Of a stretch of 23,671 nt of DNA, positions 1 to 5,752 are shown in pieces (position 1 is the stretch's first letter; every line of letters begins with the position of its first letter). Made by a program: the position numbers and the translations under genes. The notes beneath the pieces are model-generated. The model was not told the DNA's origin and did not search any database. It was given only the letters and a program-made list of their open reading frames with translations. Source of the stretch: a virus; the IMG/VR virus record IMGVR_UViG_3300032242_001526, positions 1-23,671 of that record. One strand, 5' to 3'.

Positions 1-18
1 AATGAGAGTGAATTTCAT
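1..18 (-). CDS. 5' end of a gene running off the left edge
   Basis: Only the first six codons are inside the window, reading M-K-F-T-L-I. The start is supported by the strong promoter at 48-76 and by a purine-rich GGAAG four bases before the ATG in the leader. Product unknown. Confidence 0.5.
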
Positions 19-47
19 ACTTCCGATTCCTTATCTTCAATACATGT

Positions 48-76
48 AGTATATCACAGAATGGATTTATTGTCAA
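48..76 (-). promoter_or_regulatory. sigma70-type promoter P1
   Basis: On the minus strand: -35 TTGACA (71-76), 17-bp spacer starting ATAAAT, -10 TATACT (48-53). It drives the gene leaving the left edge. The transcript would begin near ACATGTATTGAA, a leader start shared with P3 and P7. Confidence 0.8.
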
Positions 77-228
77 ATTTCACTACGGTGTGGGTGTTTG
101 TCTTTGCGACGGTATTGTGTTTTGGATTGTACGACCTTAGGTTTGAACGGAGTGTCGTTTTGAAACAACACTCTGTGTACCCGGCGTTTGGGTTCTTTTA
201 CAGTGAAGGATAGTATTTCTCGTTTCAT
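73..228 (-). CDS. small basic phage protein, 51 aa
   Basis: Unknown function. The 51-residue product is very basic, with a C-terminal half rich in Lys, Arg and His (ending YRRKDKHPHRSEI) that resembles small basic proteins of T4-like phages. An upstream in-frame ATG exists, but the start at 226-228 is preferred because it lies seven bases after the -10 box of promoter P2, which predicts an mRNA with essentially no leader. There is no Shine-Dalgarno site. The gene ends just inside the -35 region of P1, so it is probably a single-gene transcript. Nucleic-acid binding is possible from the charge but is only a guess. Confidence 0.6.
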   Translation of the reverse strand: MKREILSFTVKEPKRRVHRVLFQNDTPFKPKVVQSKTQYRRKDKHPHRSEI

Positions 229-235
229 AACCCAT

Positions 236-264
236 ATTATAGCATGACTACTATTTATTGTCAA
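236..264 (-). promoter_or_regulatory. sigma70-type promoter P2
   Basis: Minus strand -35 TTGACA (259-264), spacer 17 bp starting ATAAAT, -10 TATAAT (236-241), a near-perfect consensus. The -35 lies in the last codons of the glycosyltransferase gene. The ATG of the 73-228 gene follows only seven bases after the -10. Confidence 0.82.
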
Positions 265-1579
265 GAGCTATTTTTATGGATTCTAGTACACTATCCCATT
301 TGCCATCACCGTTCTGTCGGAACAACTTCATACAGTTATAAAATGGACTGTCACTACGATTTAAGAACCAACGCCAATCACTACCATAGTCACTTAACAT
401 CACCCAAGTAGGTACACCAAGTGCTCCACTCAAATGAGGGATAACAGTGTCGATTGTAATGACCAAATCAAGTTGGCTAATCAATCCTGCTGTGTTATAA
501 AAGCCAGTTAGGTCATTGTGAAAGTCTCTGACGTTGTATTGCTTTAATAAAGATTTTGCTTCATCATCTACTTCGTATGACAAACTGATAAACTCATAGT
601 CATCAGTAACAATGGATAGCAATTTGTCAAGTTCAATTCGTCTAAACTTTGTAATGTATGCTACTTTGTTTGGACTCCATAACAAGCCAATACGCTTTTT
701 AGTTTTAATACCTAATTTTGTTTTCCATGATTGTTTCATTCCTTCATCTACATCTAAGTAGGGAGTAGGATATGGAATAGTGTCAATTGTTGTTTTGAAG
801 CATTTAGGTAAATCCATCAATGCTACATGAAAGTGATAACCCGGTAGTGTTGAATCACTATCAATTACTTCTACATCAGGGAAATTGTATTTGAACAACT
901 CATACGTAGGCTTTTTAGTTACAAGTAAAACATTTGCCCCTTGACCCTGTAACAGTTTAACATATCTAACAAACTGAATATTGTCACCAAATCCTTGTTC
1001 ATAGTAAACAAGAACACTTTTACCATTGATATCTTGTGAACCATCATACTCTGGCCCAGGAAGATTAGGCTTCATGTTAACATCACTTTGAAAATACCAA
1101 CGTGATTCGTATAAATCCCAACCGGTAAGTAAATCACCCTTCATCAAGTGACATACGCATTCGTTTAGTTCAAAGTTAGGATAATTGGGTTTAAGCTTAC
1201 GTGCAATTTGCATGAATGAAATTGCCAATTCAGGCTCTAAAAATTCACGCAATGTGTTTCCATAGTTGCTATATGCAGTTGGATGTTTAGGGTCAAGAGC
1301 AAATGTATGACTGAATGCTATCAATGCCTCACGATATCTACCTAAATTGCGTAATGCTGTGCCTCGACTTAGATGGCTTTCAACATAGTTATGTTGACAT
1401 GGTAATACAAATGCTTCCAGTGCTTGTTCATCTAATCCAAGCTGGCAATAGGTAACACCCAAGTTGTGCCATGCTACATAATTTTCTGGTTCTGTTTGAA
1501 GGAAGCGTTCATAGCAATTTCTTGCCCCTTCGTAATCTTTGCTCATGTAGCATTGATTACCTATCTCAAAATCGTTCAT
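251..1579 (-). CDS. TPR-glycosyltransferase fusion protein
   Basis: A 442-residue protein with two parts. Residues 1-135 form about three or four tetratricopeptide repeats (for example YVAWHNLGVTYCQLGL and SHLSRGTALRNLGRY). Residues 185-440 resemble a GT-B glycosyltransferase of the type often fused to TPRs: YEQGFGDN at 193-200 and, near residue 375, ITIDTVIPHLSGALGVPTW followed by DWRW, matching the nucleotide-sugar-binding C lobe. It probably transfers a sugar to a protein or surface glycan; donor and acceptor cannot be read. The start overlaps the upstream gene's stop as ATGA, so it is translationally coupled and the last gene of the 251-2817 run. Host-surface or virion glycosylation is an inference. 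Confidence 0.8.
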   Translation of the reverse strand: MNDFEIGNQCYMSKDYEGARNCYERFLQTEPENYVAWHNLGVTYCQLGLDEQALEAFVLPCQHNYVESHLSRGTALRNLGRYREALIAFSHTFALDPKHPTAYSNYGNTLREFLEPELAISFMQIARKLKPNYPNFELNECVCHLMKGDLLTGWDLYESRWYFQSDVNMKPNLPGPEYDGSQDINGKSVLVYYEQGFGDNIQFVRYVKLLQGQGANVLLVTKKPTYELFKYNFPDVEVIDSDSTLPGYHFHVALMDLPKCFKTTIDTIPYPTPYLDVDEGMKQSWKTKLGIKTKKRIGLLWSPNKVAYITKFRRIELDKLLSIVTDDYEFISLSYEVDDEAKSLLKQYNVRDFHNDLTGFYNTAGLISQLDLVITIDTVIPHLSGALGVPTWVMLSDYGSDWRWFLNRSDSPFYNCMKLFRQNGDGKWDSVLESIKIALDNK

Positions 1580-1890
1580 ATTAATGATAATTCAATACGC
1601 TTAATGTTTTTGATGGTGAATGATCGCCACTCTTGTTTCTCAACATCAAACACACGCAATGCCTTTGTGCTTGTTGTTTCTTTGCGAGGCTTTGCATCTT
1701 CTTTGATAACGACAGGAGGCAACTTGTTTGCTTCAAGTGTGCATTTCATAACACGCTCAGTGCCATCAACCTTAGTGAATGTGATTTTAGCTTCACTTAC
1801 TGACAATATATCCTTGAGCCATTTGTGAAGCATAGGCTCAACACGGTCATCAATTTCAATTAAGTTGTTGGGGTCTGCCCAATTAATCAT
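1576..1890 (-). CDS. SH3-barrel phage protein (DUF2693-like)
   Basis: 104 residues. The segments ITFTKVDGTERVMKCTL (about 36-52) and ALRVFDVEKQEWRSF (about 77-91) are the hallmark of a small phage family predicted to fold as an SH3-like beta barrel, which I associate with DUF2693. Function is unknown; some SH3-barrel phage proteins bind nucleic acid or modify host machinery. A TAGGAG Shine-Dalgarno site precedes the ATG, which overlaps the previous stop as ATGA; its own stop overlaps the glycosyltransferase start the same way. Family assignment is from memory of the motif. Confidence 0.75.
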   Translation of the reverse strand: MINWADPNNLIEIDDRVEPMLHKWLKDILSVSEAKITFTKVDGTERVMKCTLEANKLPPVVIKEDAKPRKETTSTKALRVFDVEKQEWRSFTIKNIKRIELSLI

Positions 1891-2210
1891 TTAGAAACTC
1901 CTAATACAGTTTTAGCACGAATTACAAGGTCTTCATCTGGGTCAGTAAAATCATAACCCTGTTCAATCAATCGTAGTGTATAATACTTGTTGAAGAACAA
2001 ACCAAACAACAATGCTGTAACTGTCCATAATGGCAATGTTACAAGATGAAAGATTAAACAAATCAGTGATGCTATCAGATCGCCTCGATATAGTGGTACT
2101 AACCATCCTAAATTAAAGATGCCTAGAAAAAAGTAACTGTAGCTGAAACCAATATATCCTGTCTTTTGGATACCGGTTCTACGGTGTGTCATTTGAATTT
2201 GTGTTGCCAT
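1887..2210 (-). CDS. small integral membrane protein, HrgC/DUF2628-like
   Basis: 107 residues with two hydrophobic helices (about 20-40 and 44-72) separated by the short polar turn LYRGDL, then a soluble tail containing NKYYTLRLIEQGY. The order of an aromatic helix, a P-L-Y-R-G-D turn, a second helix and an NK-Y-T-R-L-I-E-x-G-Y tail is what I know from HrgC-type and DUF2628-type membrane proteins found in phages and bacteria. Function unknown. It sits in a one-base-overlap operon between another membrane protein and the SH3-barrel gene. Confidence 0.65.
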   Translation of the reverse strand: MATQIQMTHRRTGIQKTGYIGFSYSYFFLGIFNLGWLVPLYRGDLIASLICLIFHLVTLPLWTVTALLFGLFFNKYYTLRLIEQGYDFTDPDEDLVIRAKTVLGVSK

Positions 2211-2500
2211 TATTGTATCATCATTCTAATTAAACCAATACTATCAATACTTACAAGTAGCATGTAGTTAGCCAACATGCCAAAACTTTTCCGAGTAAAA
2301 GCAGCCCAAGCATAGAGACCACAGCCGAAGATCCATATAGGATACATATATAGTAGGGGCGGGTTGGGGACTGTAAAAGCCATTGTGATTGAACACCCAA
2401 CTGAAATAGCCCATGCAAGCAACTCAACGCCAAAGCGAAAAGGATTAGTCCTGTAATCATCTTTGATCCATTTAAAAACACCGTATAAAATATCGTTCAT
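2210..2500 (-). CDS. small membrane protein, conserved phage type
   Basis: 96 residues with three probable transmembrane helices (about 22-43, 48-68 and 74-93). The segment NPFRFGVELLAWAISVGCS and the later KSFGMLANYMLL look like a conserved small membrane protein of T4-like aquatic phages; no function is known. Start and stop each overlap the neighbour by a single base (TAATG), indicating coupled translation. A second open frame in this interval (2251-2481) is a shadow. Confidence 0.65.
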   Translation of the reverse strand: MNDILYGVFKWIKDDYRTNPFRFGVELLAWAISVGCSITMAFTVPNPPLLYMYPIWIFGCGLYAWAAFTRKSFGMLANYMLLVSIDSIGLIRMMIQ

Positions 2501-2817
2501 TATTGACTACAAGTACGAGTCCGTGTTATAGTACCATCTGGATGCTGAGTTTCAGTCCAAGGAGTACAGTTTTGATTTTGTTGAACCACAACTGGTTGTT
2601 GCTGTACAACTACTGGAGGTTGTTCTACGATTACTGGTCTTGGGCGACTTAATTCATACCCAATCACACCACCAATTAATGCTGGTGCTACCCAACCGCC
2701 ACCGCCCCAACCACCGCCGCCATAGTATGGGCCACGATAGCCACCATGATAGAAGCCATGTGCTGATGCTGAACCAGCTAACAAAACTAATGACATTGCT
2801 AAAAGAACTTTTTTCAT
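2500..2817 (-). CDS. secreted Gly/Tyr- and Gln/Val-rich protein
   Basis: 105 residues. Residues 1-19 are a classical Sec signal peptide ending ASA, with predicted cleavage before HGFYHGG. A Gly/Tyr/Trp-rich stretch follows (about 20-45), then a short hydrophobic Gly segment, a Pro/Val/Gln repeat (VVVQQQPVVVQQ) and a C-terminal Cys-containing motif (CTPWTETQHPDGTITRTRTC) with two cysteines that may pair. Such proteins occur both in phages and as bacterial envelope proteins; the role here is unknown, probably periplasmic. A strong AAGGAGA site lies seven bases before the ATG. This is the first gene of the overlapping run down to 251. Confidence 0.75.
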   Translation of the reverse strand: MKKVLLAMSLVLLAGSASAHGFYHGGYRGPYYGGGGWGGGGWVAPALIGGVIGYELSRPRPVIVEQPPVVVQQQPVVVQQNQNCTPWTETQHPDGTITRTRTCSQ

Positions 2818-2850
2818 AACGATCTCCTTGTGTTACACTTATATAACGTG

Positions 2851-3375
2851 TCAGTCTATAGTTCCGTTGACACGATGACGGTCGATTACCTCTTGCAAAA
2901 TAATCTCTATCATATTATTTAGTGTTATATCACGCTTATGCGCTTCCATAGCCACCTGTAGCAACAGACTATCTTCTAAATCAATGAGCACTTGAATGCG
3001 TTCATCCCATTCTTCACCGTTGAACATGGCAGTTGCTTTCTCTAACCAGTCTTCTGCTACTTCTAAATCAACCCACTTAACATCATCCCAAGCTTGGTCG
3101 GGATCGACATTACGTTCTTTTGCTTCACTCAAGTAAGCATCTTTGTAGAATGGGTTTGTCCAACGATATGGGTTTGAGTCAGATGACCATGCATCACGTT
3201 TGATGGATGCGTCTGCTTGGTATATAGTTTGGTCGACTGTGCTATAAAGTACAGTCATGTGAGCAAAGTCACTTTCATAATCTAAGAACCGTGCATCAGG
3301 AAAACAATTCCATTGATGCTCTGCCCCACTGGTAATCTTATGATTGAACGCTTCGTTTATTTGACTTAGGTACAT
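2851..3375 (-). CDS. conserved phage protein, 174 aa, unknown function
   Basis: Soluble acidic protein, no membrane segment. The N-terminus MYLSQINEAFNHKITSGAEH and the phrase DARFLDYESDFAH match my recollection of a conserved T4-like phage protein with no assigned function. The C-terminal 40 residues form a long predicted helix (LLLQVAMEAHKRDITLNNMIEIILQEVI) reminiscent of ribbon-helix-helix or toxin-antitoxin style helices, but no clear domain is recognised. Its start overlaps the upstream gene by 38 bases, so translation is probably coupled. Confidence 0.65.
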   Translation of the reverse strand: MYLSQINEAFNHKITSGAEHQWNCFPDARFLDYESDFAHMTVLYSTVDQTIYQADASIKRDAWSSDSNPYRWTNPFYKDAYLSEAKERNVDPDQAWDDVKWVDLEVAEDWLEKATAMFNGEEWDERIQVLIDLEDSLLLQVAMEAHKRDITLNNMIEIILQEVIDRHRVNGTID

Positions 3376-3607
3376 TTTGTAATTCCTTTAATAGTTTATT
3401 ACATTCACTTACTACATGCTCTGGTACATCTTCTGTATCTGCTAAAACTTCCTTACAATGGTAAGTTATTGTCACAGAGAAAGGATCTACCTCTTCTTCA
3501 ATGTCATCTGGTGGTACACTCAACCACCACACTGCCACCACTATTGCTATAATAATAGCACAGGCTTTGAATAAAGTCAATAAGAATGATTCCCAAAATG
3601 TGTTCAT
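3338..3607 (-). CDS. single-pass membrane protein
   Basis: 89 residues. One hydrophobic helix at about 8-30 (FLLTLFKACAIIIAIVVAVWWL) is followed by an acidic linker and a soluble tail with two cysteines. No family recognised. The TATAAATA box at 3615-3622 lies seven bases before the ATG, so a transcript from it would be nearly leaderless; GGGTG in the gap is at best a weak ribosome site. The 3' end overlaps the 2851-3375 gene by 38 bases. Confidence 0.6.
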   Translation of the reverse strand: MNTFWESFLLTLFKACAIIIAIVVAVWWLSVPPDDIEEEVDPFSVTITYHCKEVLADTEDVPEHVVSECNKLLKELQNVPKSNKRSVQS

Positions 3608-3614
3608 ACACCCA

Positions 3615-3622
3615 TATTTATA
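3615..3622 (-). promoter_or_regulatory. late-type box TATAAATA
   Basis: Exact match to the T4 late promoter element TATAAATA on the minus strand, squeezed between the stop of the 3623-3784 gene and the ATG at 3607 (gap TGGGTGT). Confidence 0.65.
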
Positions 3623-3784
3623 CTACGGTGATGATTGTATAATTTTATCAATGAATAAAAACACATCTGCAATATTAAATGCAAAAATGAAACCATCAAT
3701 ATTTCTACTAAATGTACTAGAGTATTCTACATTGATTAAACGATAGCCACAAAATAGAGCCACAAATAAATTTAAATATATCAT
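3623..3784 (-). CDS. small hydrophobic protein, 53 aa
   Basis: Found by translating the gap. The product starts MIYLNLFVALFCGYRLIN and continues GFIFAFNIADVFLFI, two hydrophobic stretches typical of a small phage membrane protein. The ATG overlaps the TGA stop of the upstream gene as ATGA, the same coupling used elsewhere in this region, and the TAG stop abuts the next late promoter box. Function unknown. Confidence 0.7.
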   Translation of the reverse strand: MIYLNLFVALFCGYRLINVEYSSTFSRNIDGFIFAFNIADVFLFIDKIIQSSP

Positions 3785-4089
3785 GCTACTATCCAATTAT
3801 TATTTTCTTTATATTCGATGGATTCGGCACCATCATATTCATTTATTTTGAATTCTGTTCCTACTGGCATCCATTCTACTTCTAAATCTTTCATACCACC
3901 GGTGTAGATATCTGGATACTTTAATGTTACGTATGTTGCTAGTTCATTAAATTTTTTTTCTTCAACTAACTTTACAATTGCTGGGTCAAAAAGGATTTCA
4001 GGACATTCATAGTTCCATGAATACCAACCTGCACCAAAGCCTGGACTGTATAATACAGCCACATAGCCATCTTTAATTAATTTGTTCAT
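3781..4089 (-). CDS. conserved phage protein, 102 aa
   Basis: Soluble protein with the phrases VAVLYSPGFGAGWYSWN (about 10-26) and LKYPDIYTGGMKDLEVEW, which I recall from a conserved uncharacterised phage family; no enzymatic motif is evident. GGAGA lies before the ATG and the upstream gene stops one base away, so it is in the same operon as the zinc-ribbon-like gene. The stop overlaps the following small membrane gene as ATGA. Confidence 0.65.
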   Translation of the reverse strand: MNKLIKDGYVAVLYSPGFGAGWYSWNYECPEILFDPAIVKLVEEKKFNELATYVTLKYPDIYTGGMKDLEVEWMPVGTEFKINEYDGAESIEYKENNNWIVA

Positions 4090-4090
4090 T

Positions 4091-4384
4091 CTAATCTCCG
4101 GAATCTATTTGATAACGATCACCGCAATACTTGCACTTGTAACCTGTCAAACAACGACCATCATTGGTACTTGTATAATTGTGAGTGCAAGGTTCTCCGT
4201 CACTATTCAATCGTACTTCACCTTTTGCGGATCCATACATATATTGTCCGCCGCAGTTATGACAATGGTGATGTGTCTTACCCTTATTCCAAGAATAAGT
4301 TTTTTCATTTTCTGTCAATTCAACTTGACAGGTCCCATTACACACAGGACATACTCCATATCCATCTTTCATTTTAGAATCCAT
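4091..4384 (-). CDS. small zinc-binding protein
   Basis: 97 residues with three Cys/His clusters: CPVCNGTC (12-19, DnaJ-like CxxCxGxC), HHHCHNCGG (about 39-46) and a C-terminal CKYCG. These would coordinate one or two zinc ions. Similar small zinc-ribbon proteins are common in T4-like phages, with no assigned role. Two in-frame starts exist, at 4384 and at the fifth codon; the first overlaps the upstream 28-codon gene. Confidence 0.65.
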   Translation of the reverse strand: MDSKMKDGYGVCPVCNGTCQVELTENEKTYSWNKGKTHHHCHNCGGQYMYGSAKGEVRLNSDGEPCTHNYTSTNDGRCLTGYKCKYCGDRYQIDSGD

Positions 4385-4460
4385 CTTTCAAAATTATTGC
4401 CAAACCCATCACAATGACAGGCAACATTACAATAACCAAATTACTAATTGCTTGCATCAT
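4374..4460 (-). CDS. tiny membrane peptide, 28 aa
   Basis: Reads MMQAISNLVIVMLPVIVMGL then AIILKDGF, a single hydrophobic helix. It has a good AGGAGAA ribosome site inside the upstream gene, its start overlaps that gene's stop as ATGA, and its 3' end overlaps the next start, so it fits the operon exactly. Function unknown; the position of the start supports it more than its length does. Confidence 0.55.
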   Translation of the reverse strand: MMQAISNLVIVMLPVIVMGLAIILKDGF

Positions 4461-4675
4461 ATCAATTCTCCTGTTTCATCATTGACACAGCCTAGGTAGA
4501 CTGCTTGATAAATTTCTTCTGGGTTAAATCCCACACCATCTTGAGCATTGTGTCGGTTGATAAACATTTCCGCCTCCTCTTTGGTATTGAATTCAAATTC
4601 ACGCTTGACCTTGTGAGTTTGCAGAATACCGTGGTACACGGGGTGGACATAAACGATGTGTACAAATTGTGTCAT
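4457..4675 (-). CDS. small phage protein, 72 aa
   Basis: Soluble protein starting MTQFVHIVYVHPVYH, with FNTKEEAEMFINRHNAQ in the middle, typical of a small alpha/beta fold. The longer frame from 4774 is rejected because promoter P3 (4706-4734) lies inside it; the ATG at 4673-4675 follows a CGGAG ribosome site in an 18-nt leader repeat shared with the 4731-4964 gene. No function recognised. Confidence 0.65.
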   Translation of the reverse strand: MTQFVHIVYVHPVYHGILQTHKVKREFEFNTKEEAEMFINRHNAQDGVGFNPEEIYQAVYLGCVNDETGELI

Positions 4676-4681
4676 TACTTT

Positions 4682-4699
4682 ACTCCGAATGTGTTCAAT
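4682..4699 (-). repeat. 18-nt leader repeat, copy 1
   Basis: Minus-strand ATTGAACACATTCGGAGT, identical to 4968-4985. Both copies carry the CGGAG ribosome-binding site immediately before a start codon. This copy follows promoter P3. Confidence 0.85.
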
Positions 4700-4705
4700 A
4701 CATGT

Positions 4706-4734
4706 ATTATATGCCCAAAACGATTTATTGTCAA
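4706..4734 (-). promoter_or_regulatory. sigma70-type promoter P3
   Basis: Minus strand -35 TTGACA (4729-4734), 17-bp spacer starting ATAAAT, -10 TATAAT (4706-4711). The leader begins ACATGTATTGAA as in P1 and P7. It drives 4457-4675 and probably the following genes to 3338. Confidence 0.85.
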
Positions 4735-4964
4735 CTTCTGAGGTAGTCAAACAAGTGAACCTTATCGTAAGCATTTTTGACTACGGGAAGATTGTTGCGC
4801 CATAGTGCGAACTTTGTTACTACCTTTTCTGTGAAATTCATAGGTCGGGTAGTAATCGGTGATAGTAGCACGCAAAGTAATACTAAAAGTACTATAAATG
4901 GAATCACCGGGAGGGTGATAGCCCAAAAGACTACATCATATTGTAAGTTGGGATTGATTTTCAT
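4731..4964 (-). CDS. small membrane protein, 77 aa
   Basis: One long or two short hydrophobic helices (about 10-35, VVFWAITLPVIPFIVLLVLL), then a basic cytoplasmic tail. No family recognised. The CGGAG ribosome site in the 18-nt repeat precedes the ATG, and the start overlaps the end of the GIY-YIG gene as ATGA. Its stop lies within the -35 region of promoter P3. Confidence 0.6.
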   Translation of the reverse strand: MKINPNLQYDVVFWAITLPVIPFIVLLVLLCVLLSPITTRPMNFTEKVVTKFALWRNNLPVVKNAYDKVHLFDYLRS

Positions 4965-5299
4965 TTGACTCCGAATGTGTTCAATGCTGGTTGCAATGTA
5001 TTAATCAATTCAGTTTCACGGGCATGTGCAGGGCGCTTGCCACGCACAACTTCCAACTTACCGAATACAAAACGCTCGGCACCACGTTCACGCAATGCAC
5101 GGCTCAGACCCCAATCTTTGTTCTCAGTCAGTGCCCGTTGCATGTGCTTTTGCATACGACGGCGTAGTGTCTTAAAAACGTTACCATTGAATTCCATTGC
5201 AGTCAAACCAATGTAGTACTCAAGTGTTACTTTATCTTGGATGAAGTAAATCACTTGATTTCTATCAGTTCTACGCTTGCGGACGATTTTCGAGTTCAT
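4961..5299 (-). CDS. GIY-YIG nuclease-fold protein
   Basis: 112 residues, the size of a bare GIY-YIG domain. The first strand VIYFIQD (16-22) carries the degenerate GIY position, YYIGLT (28-33) is the YIG motif, Arg residues at 46-48 fit the catalytic arginine of the first helix, and RETELINTLQPALNT (94-108) provides the metal-binding glutamate and the usual L-N-P-x-L-N-like end. It could be a DNA nuclease or a homing enzyme. The start at 5297-5299 is chosen over 5314 because the -10 box of promoter P4 lies between; the mRNA would be leaderless. The last codons (ALNTFGVK) are encoded by the leader repeat of the next gene. Confidence 0.75.
   Translation of the reverse strand: MNSKIVRKRRTDRNQVIYFIQDKVTLEYYIGLTAMEFNGNVFKTLRRRMQKHMQRALTENKDWGLSRALRERGAERFVFGKLEVVRGKRPAHARETELINTLQPALNTFGVK
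4968..4985 (-). repeat. 18-nt leader repeat, copy 2
   Basis: Identical to 4682-4699. Here it serves both as ribosome site for the 4731-4964 gene and as the coding end of the GIY-YIG gene. No matching promoter precedes it. Confidence 0.85.
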
Positions 5300-5305
5300 A
5301 AGTGT

Positions 5306-5334
5306 ATTATACACTAAACGCCATTTATTGTCAA
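5306..5334 (-). promoter_or_regulatory. sigma70-type promoter P4
   Basis: Minus strand -35 TTGACA (5329-5334), spacer 17 bp starting ATAAAT, -10 TATAAT (5306-5311). The GIY-YIG ATG follows after only six bases (ACACTT), predicting a leaderless mRNA. Confidence 0.85.
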
Positions 5335-5382
5335 ATTTTGGGTATTTTCGCTAATTGTGAGTCAGAGTCAAGTCTTAGAAAA

Positions 5383-5395
5383 AGTATCGGTCCTA
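5383..5395 (-). repeat. 13-nt intergenic element, copy 1
   Basis: Minus-strand TAGGACCGATACT, one mismatch from the copy at 11201-11213. It lies in the untranslated stretch downstream of the 5443-5616 gene and its terminator. Meaning unknown. Confidence 0.5.
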
Positions 5396-5410
5396 GCGTC
5401 CCTGAGACAC

Positions 5411-5432
5411 AAAAATGAGTACTTTTGTACTC
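5411..5432 (-). terminator. intrinsic terminator
   Basis: GAGTAC-AAAA-GTACTC hairpin (5417-5432) followed on the minus strand by ATTTTTG. It lies 11 bases past the stop of the 5443-5616 gene. Confidence 0.7.
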
Positions 5433-5442
5433 AAAAAGTGTA

Positions 5443-5616
5443 CTACTTTTGTTTACTTTCGATGACTTCTAGGATCTTCTGTTCAAAGTGTTCAGAATAG
5501 TGTCTTTCATCCCTTGAGTTTTCGCTGTTGGGATATTGTAGACATTTGTTGAGTTTGTCAGCAAGTTCCAAAATTTCTTTGACTTTGGGGTTGACAATGA
5601 AGGTATATTTTGACAT
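5443..5616 (-). CDS. small charged phage protein, 57 aa
   Basis: Found by translating the gap. Starts MSKYTFIVNPKVKEILELAD, followed by a Lys/Glu-rich helical protein ending QKILEVIESKQK. AGGAAG sits before the ATG, promoter P5 lies 42 bases upstream, and an intrinsic terminator follows, so it forms a complete single-gene transcription unit. It may be a coiled-coil or DNA-mimic-like early protein, but no family is recognised. Confidence 0.72.
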   Translation of the reverse strand: MSKYTFIVNPKVKEILELADKLNKCLQYPNSENSRDERHYSEHFEQKILEVIESKQK

Positions 5617-5657
5617 ATTATCTTCCTTTCTCGGGGGTTGCTATCTACTGTAACTAC

Positions 5658-5686
5658 AGTTTAACATAGAATGGATTTATTGTCAA
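5658..5686 (-). promoter_or_regulatory. sigma70-type promoter P5
   Basis: Minus strand -35 TTGACA (5681-5686), 17-bp spacer starting ATAAATCCATTCT as in P1, -10 TAAACT (5658-5663). It drives the 57-aa gene at 5443-5616. Confidence 0.75.
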
Positions 5687-5700
5687 ATACATAATATGAT

Positions 5701-5708
5701 GATAAATA
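5701..5708 (+). promoter_or_regulatory. late-type box GATAAATA
   Basis: Plus-strand match to the T4-late-like box, giving a leader of about 40 nt before the lipoprotein ATG. The leader holds a small AGACC/GGTCT hairpin (about 5714-5729). Confidence 0.5.
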
Positions 5709-5752
5709 AGGCTGAGACCCTAGTGGTCTTAACAACACAAAGGGGATTTCTT

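Noticed and set aside
1466-1828. Plus-strand frame of 120 codons
   Set aside because: It runs antisense to two well-supported minus-strand genes and has no ribosome site.
3501-3746. Plus-strand frame of 81 codons
   Set aside because: It is antisense to the 3338 and 3623 genes, and no promoter or ribosome site is seen.
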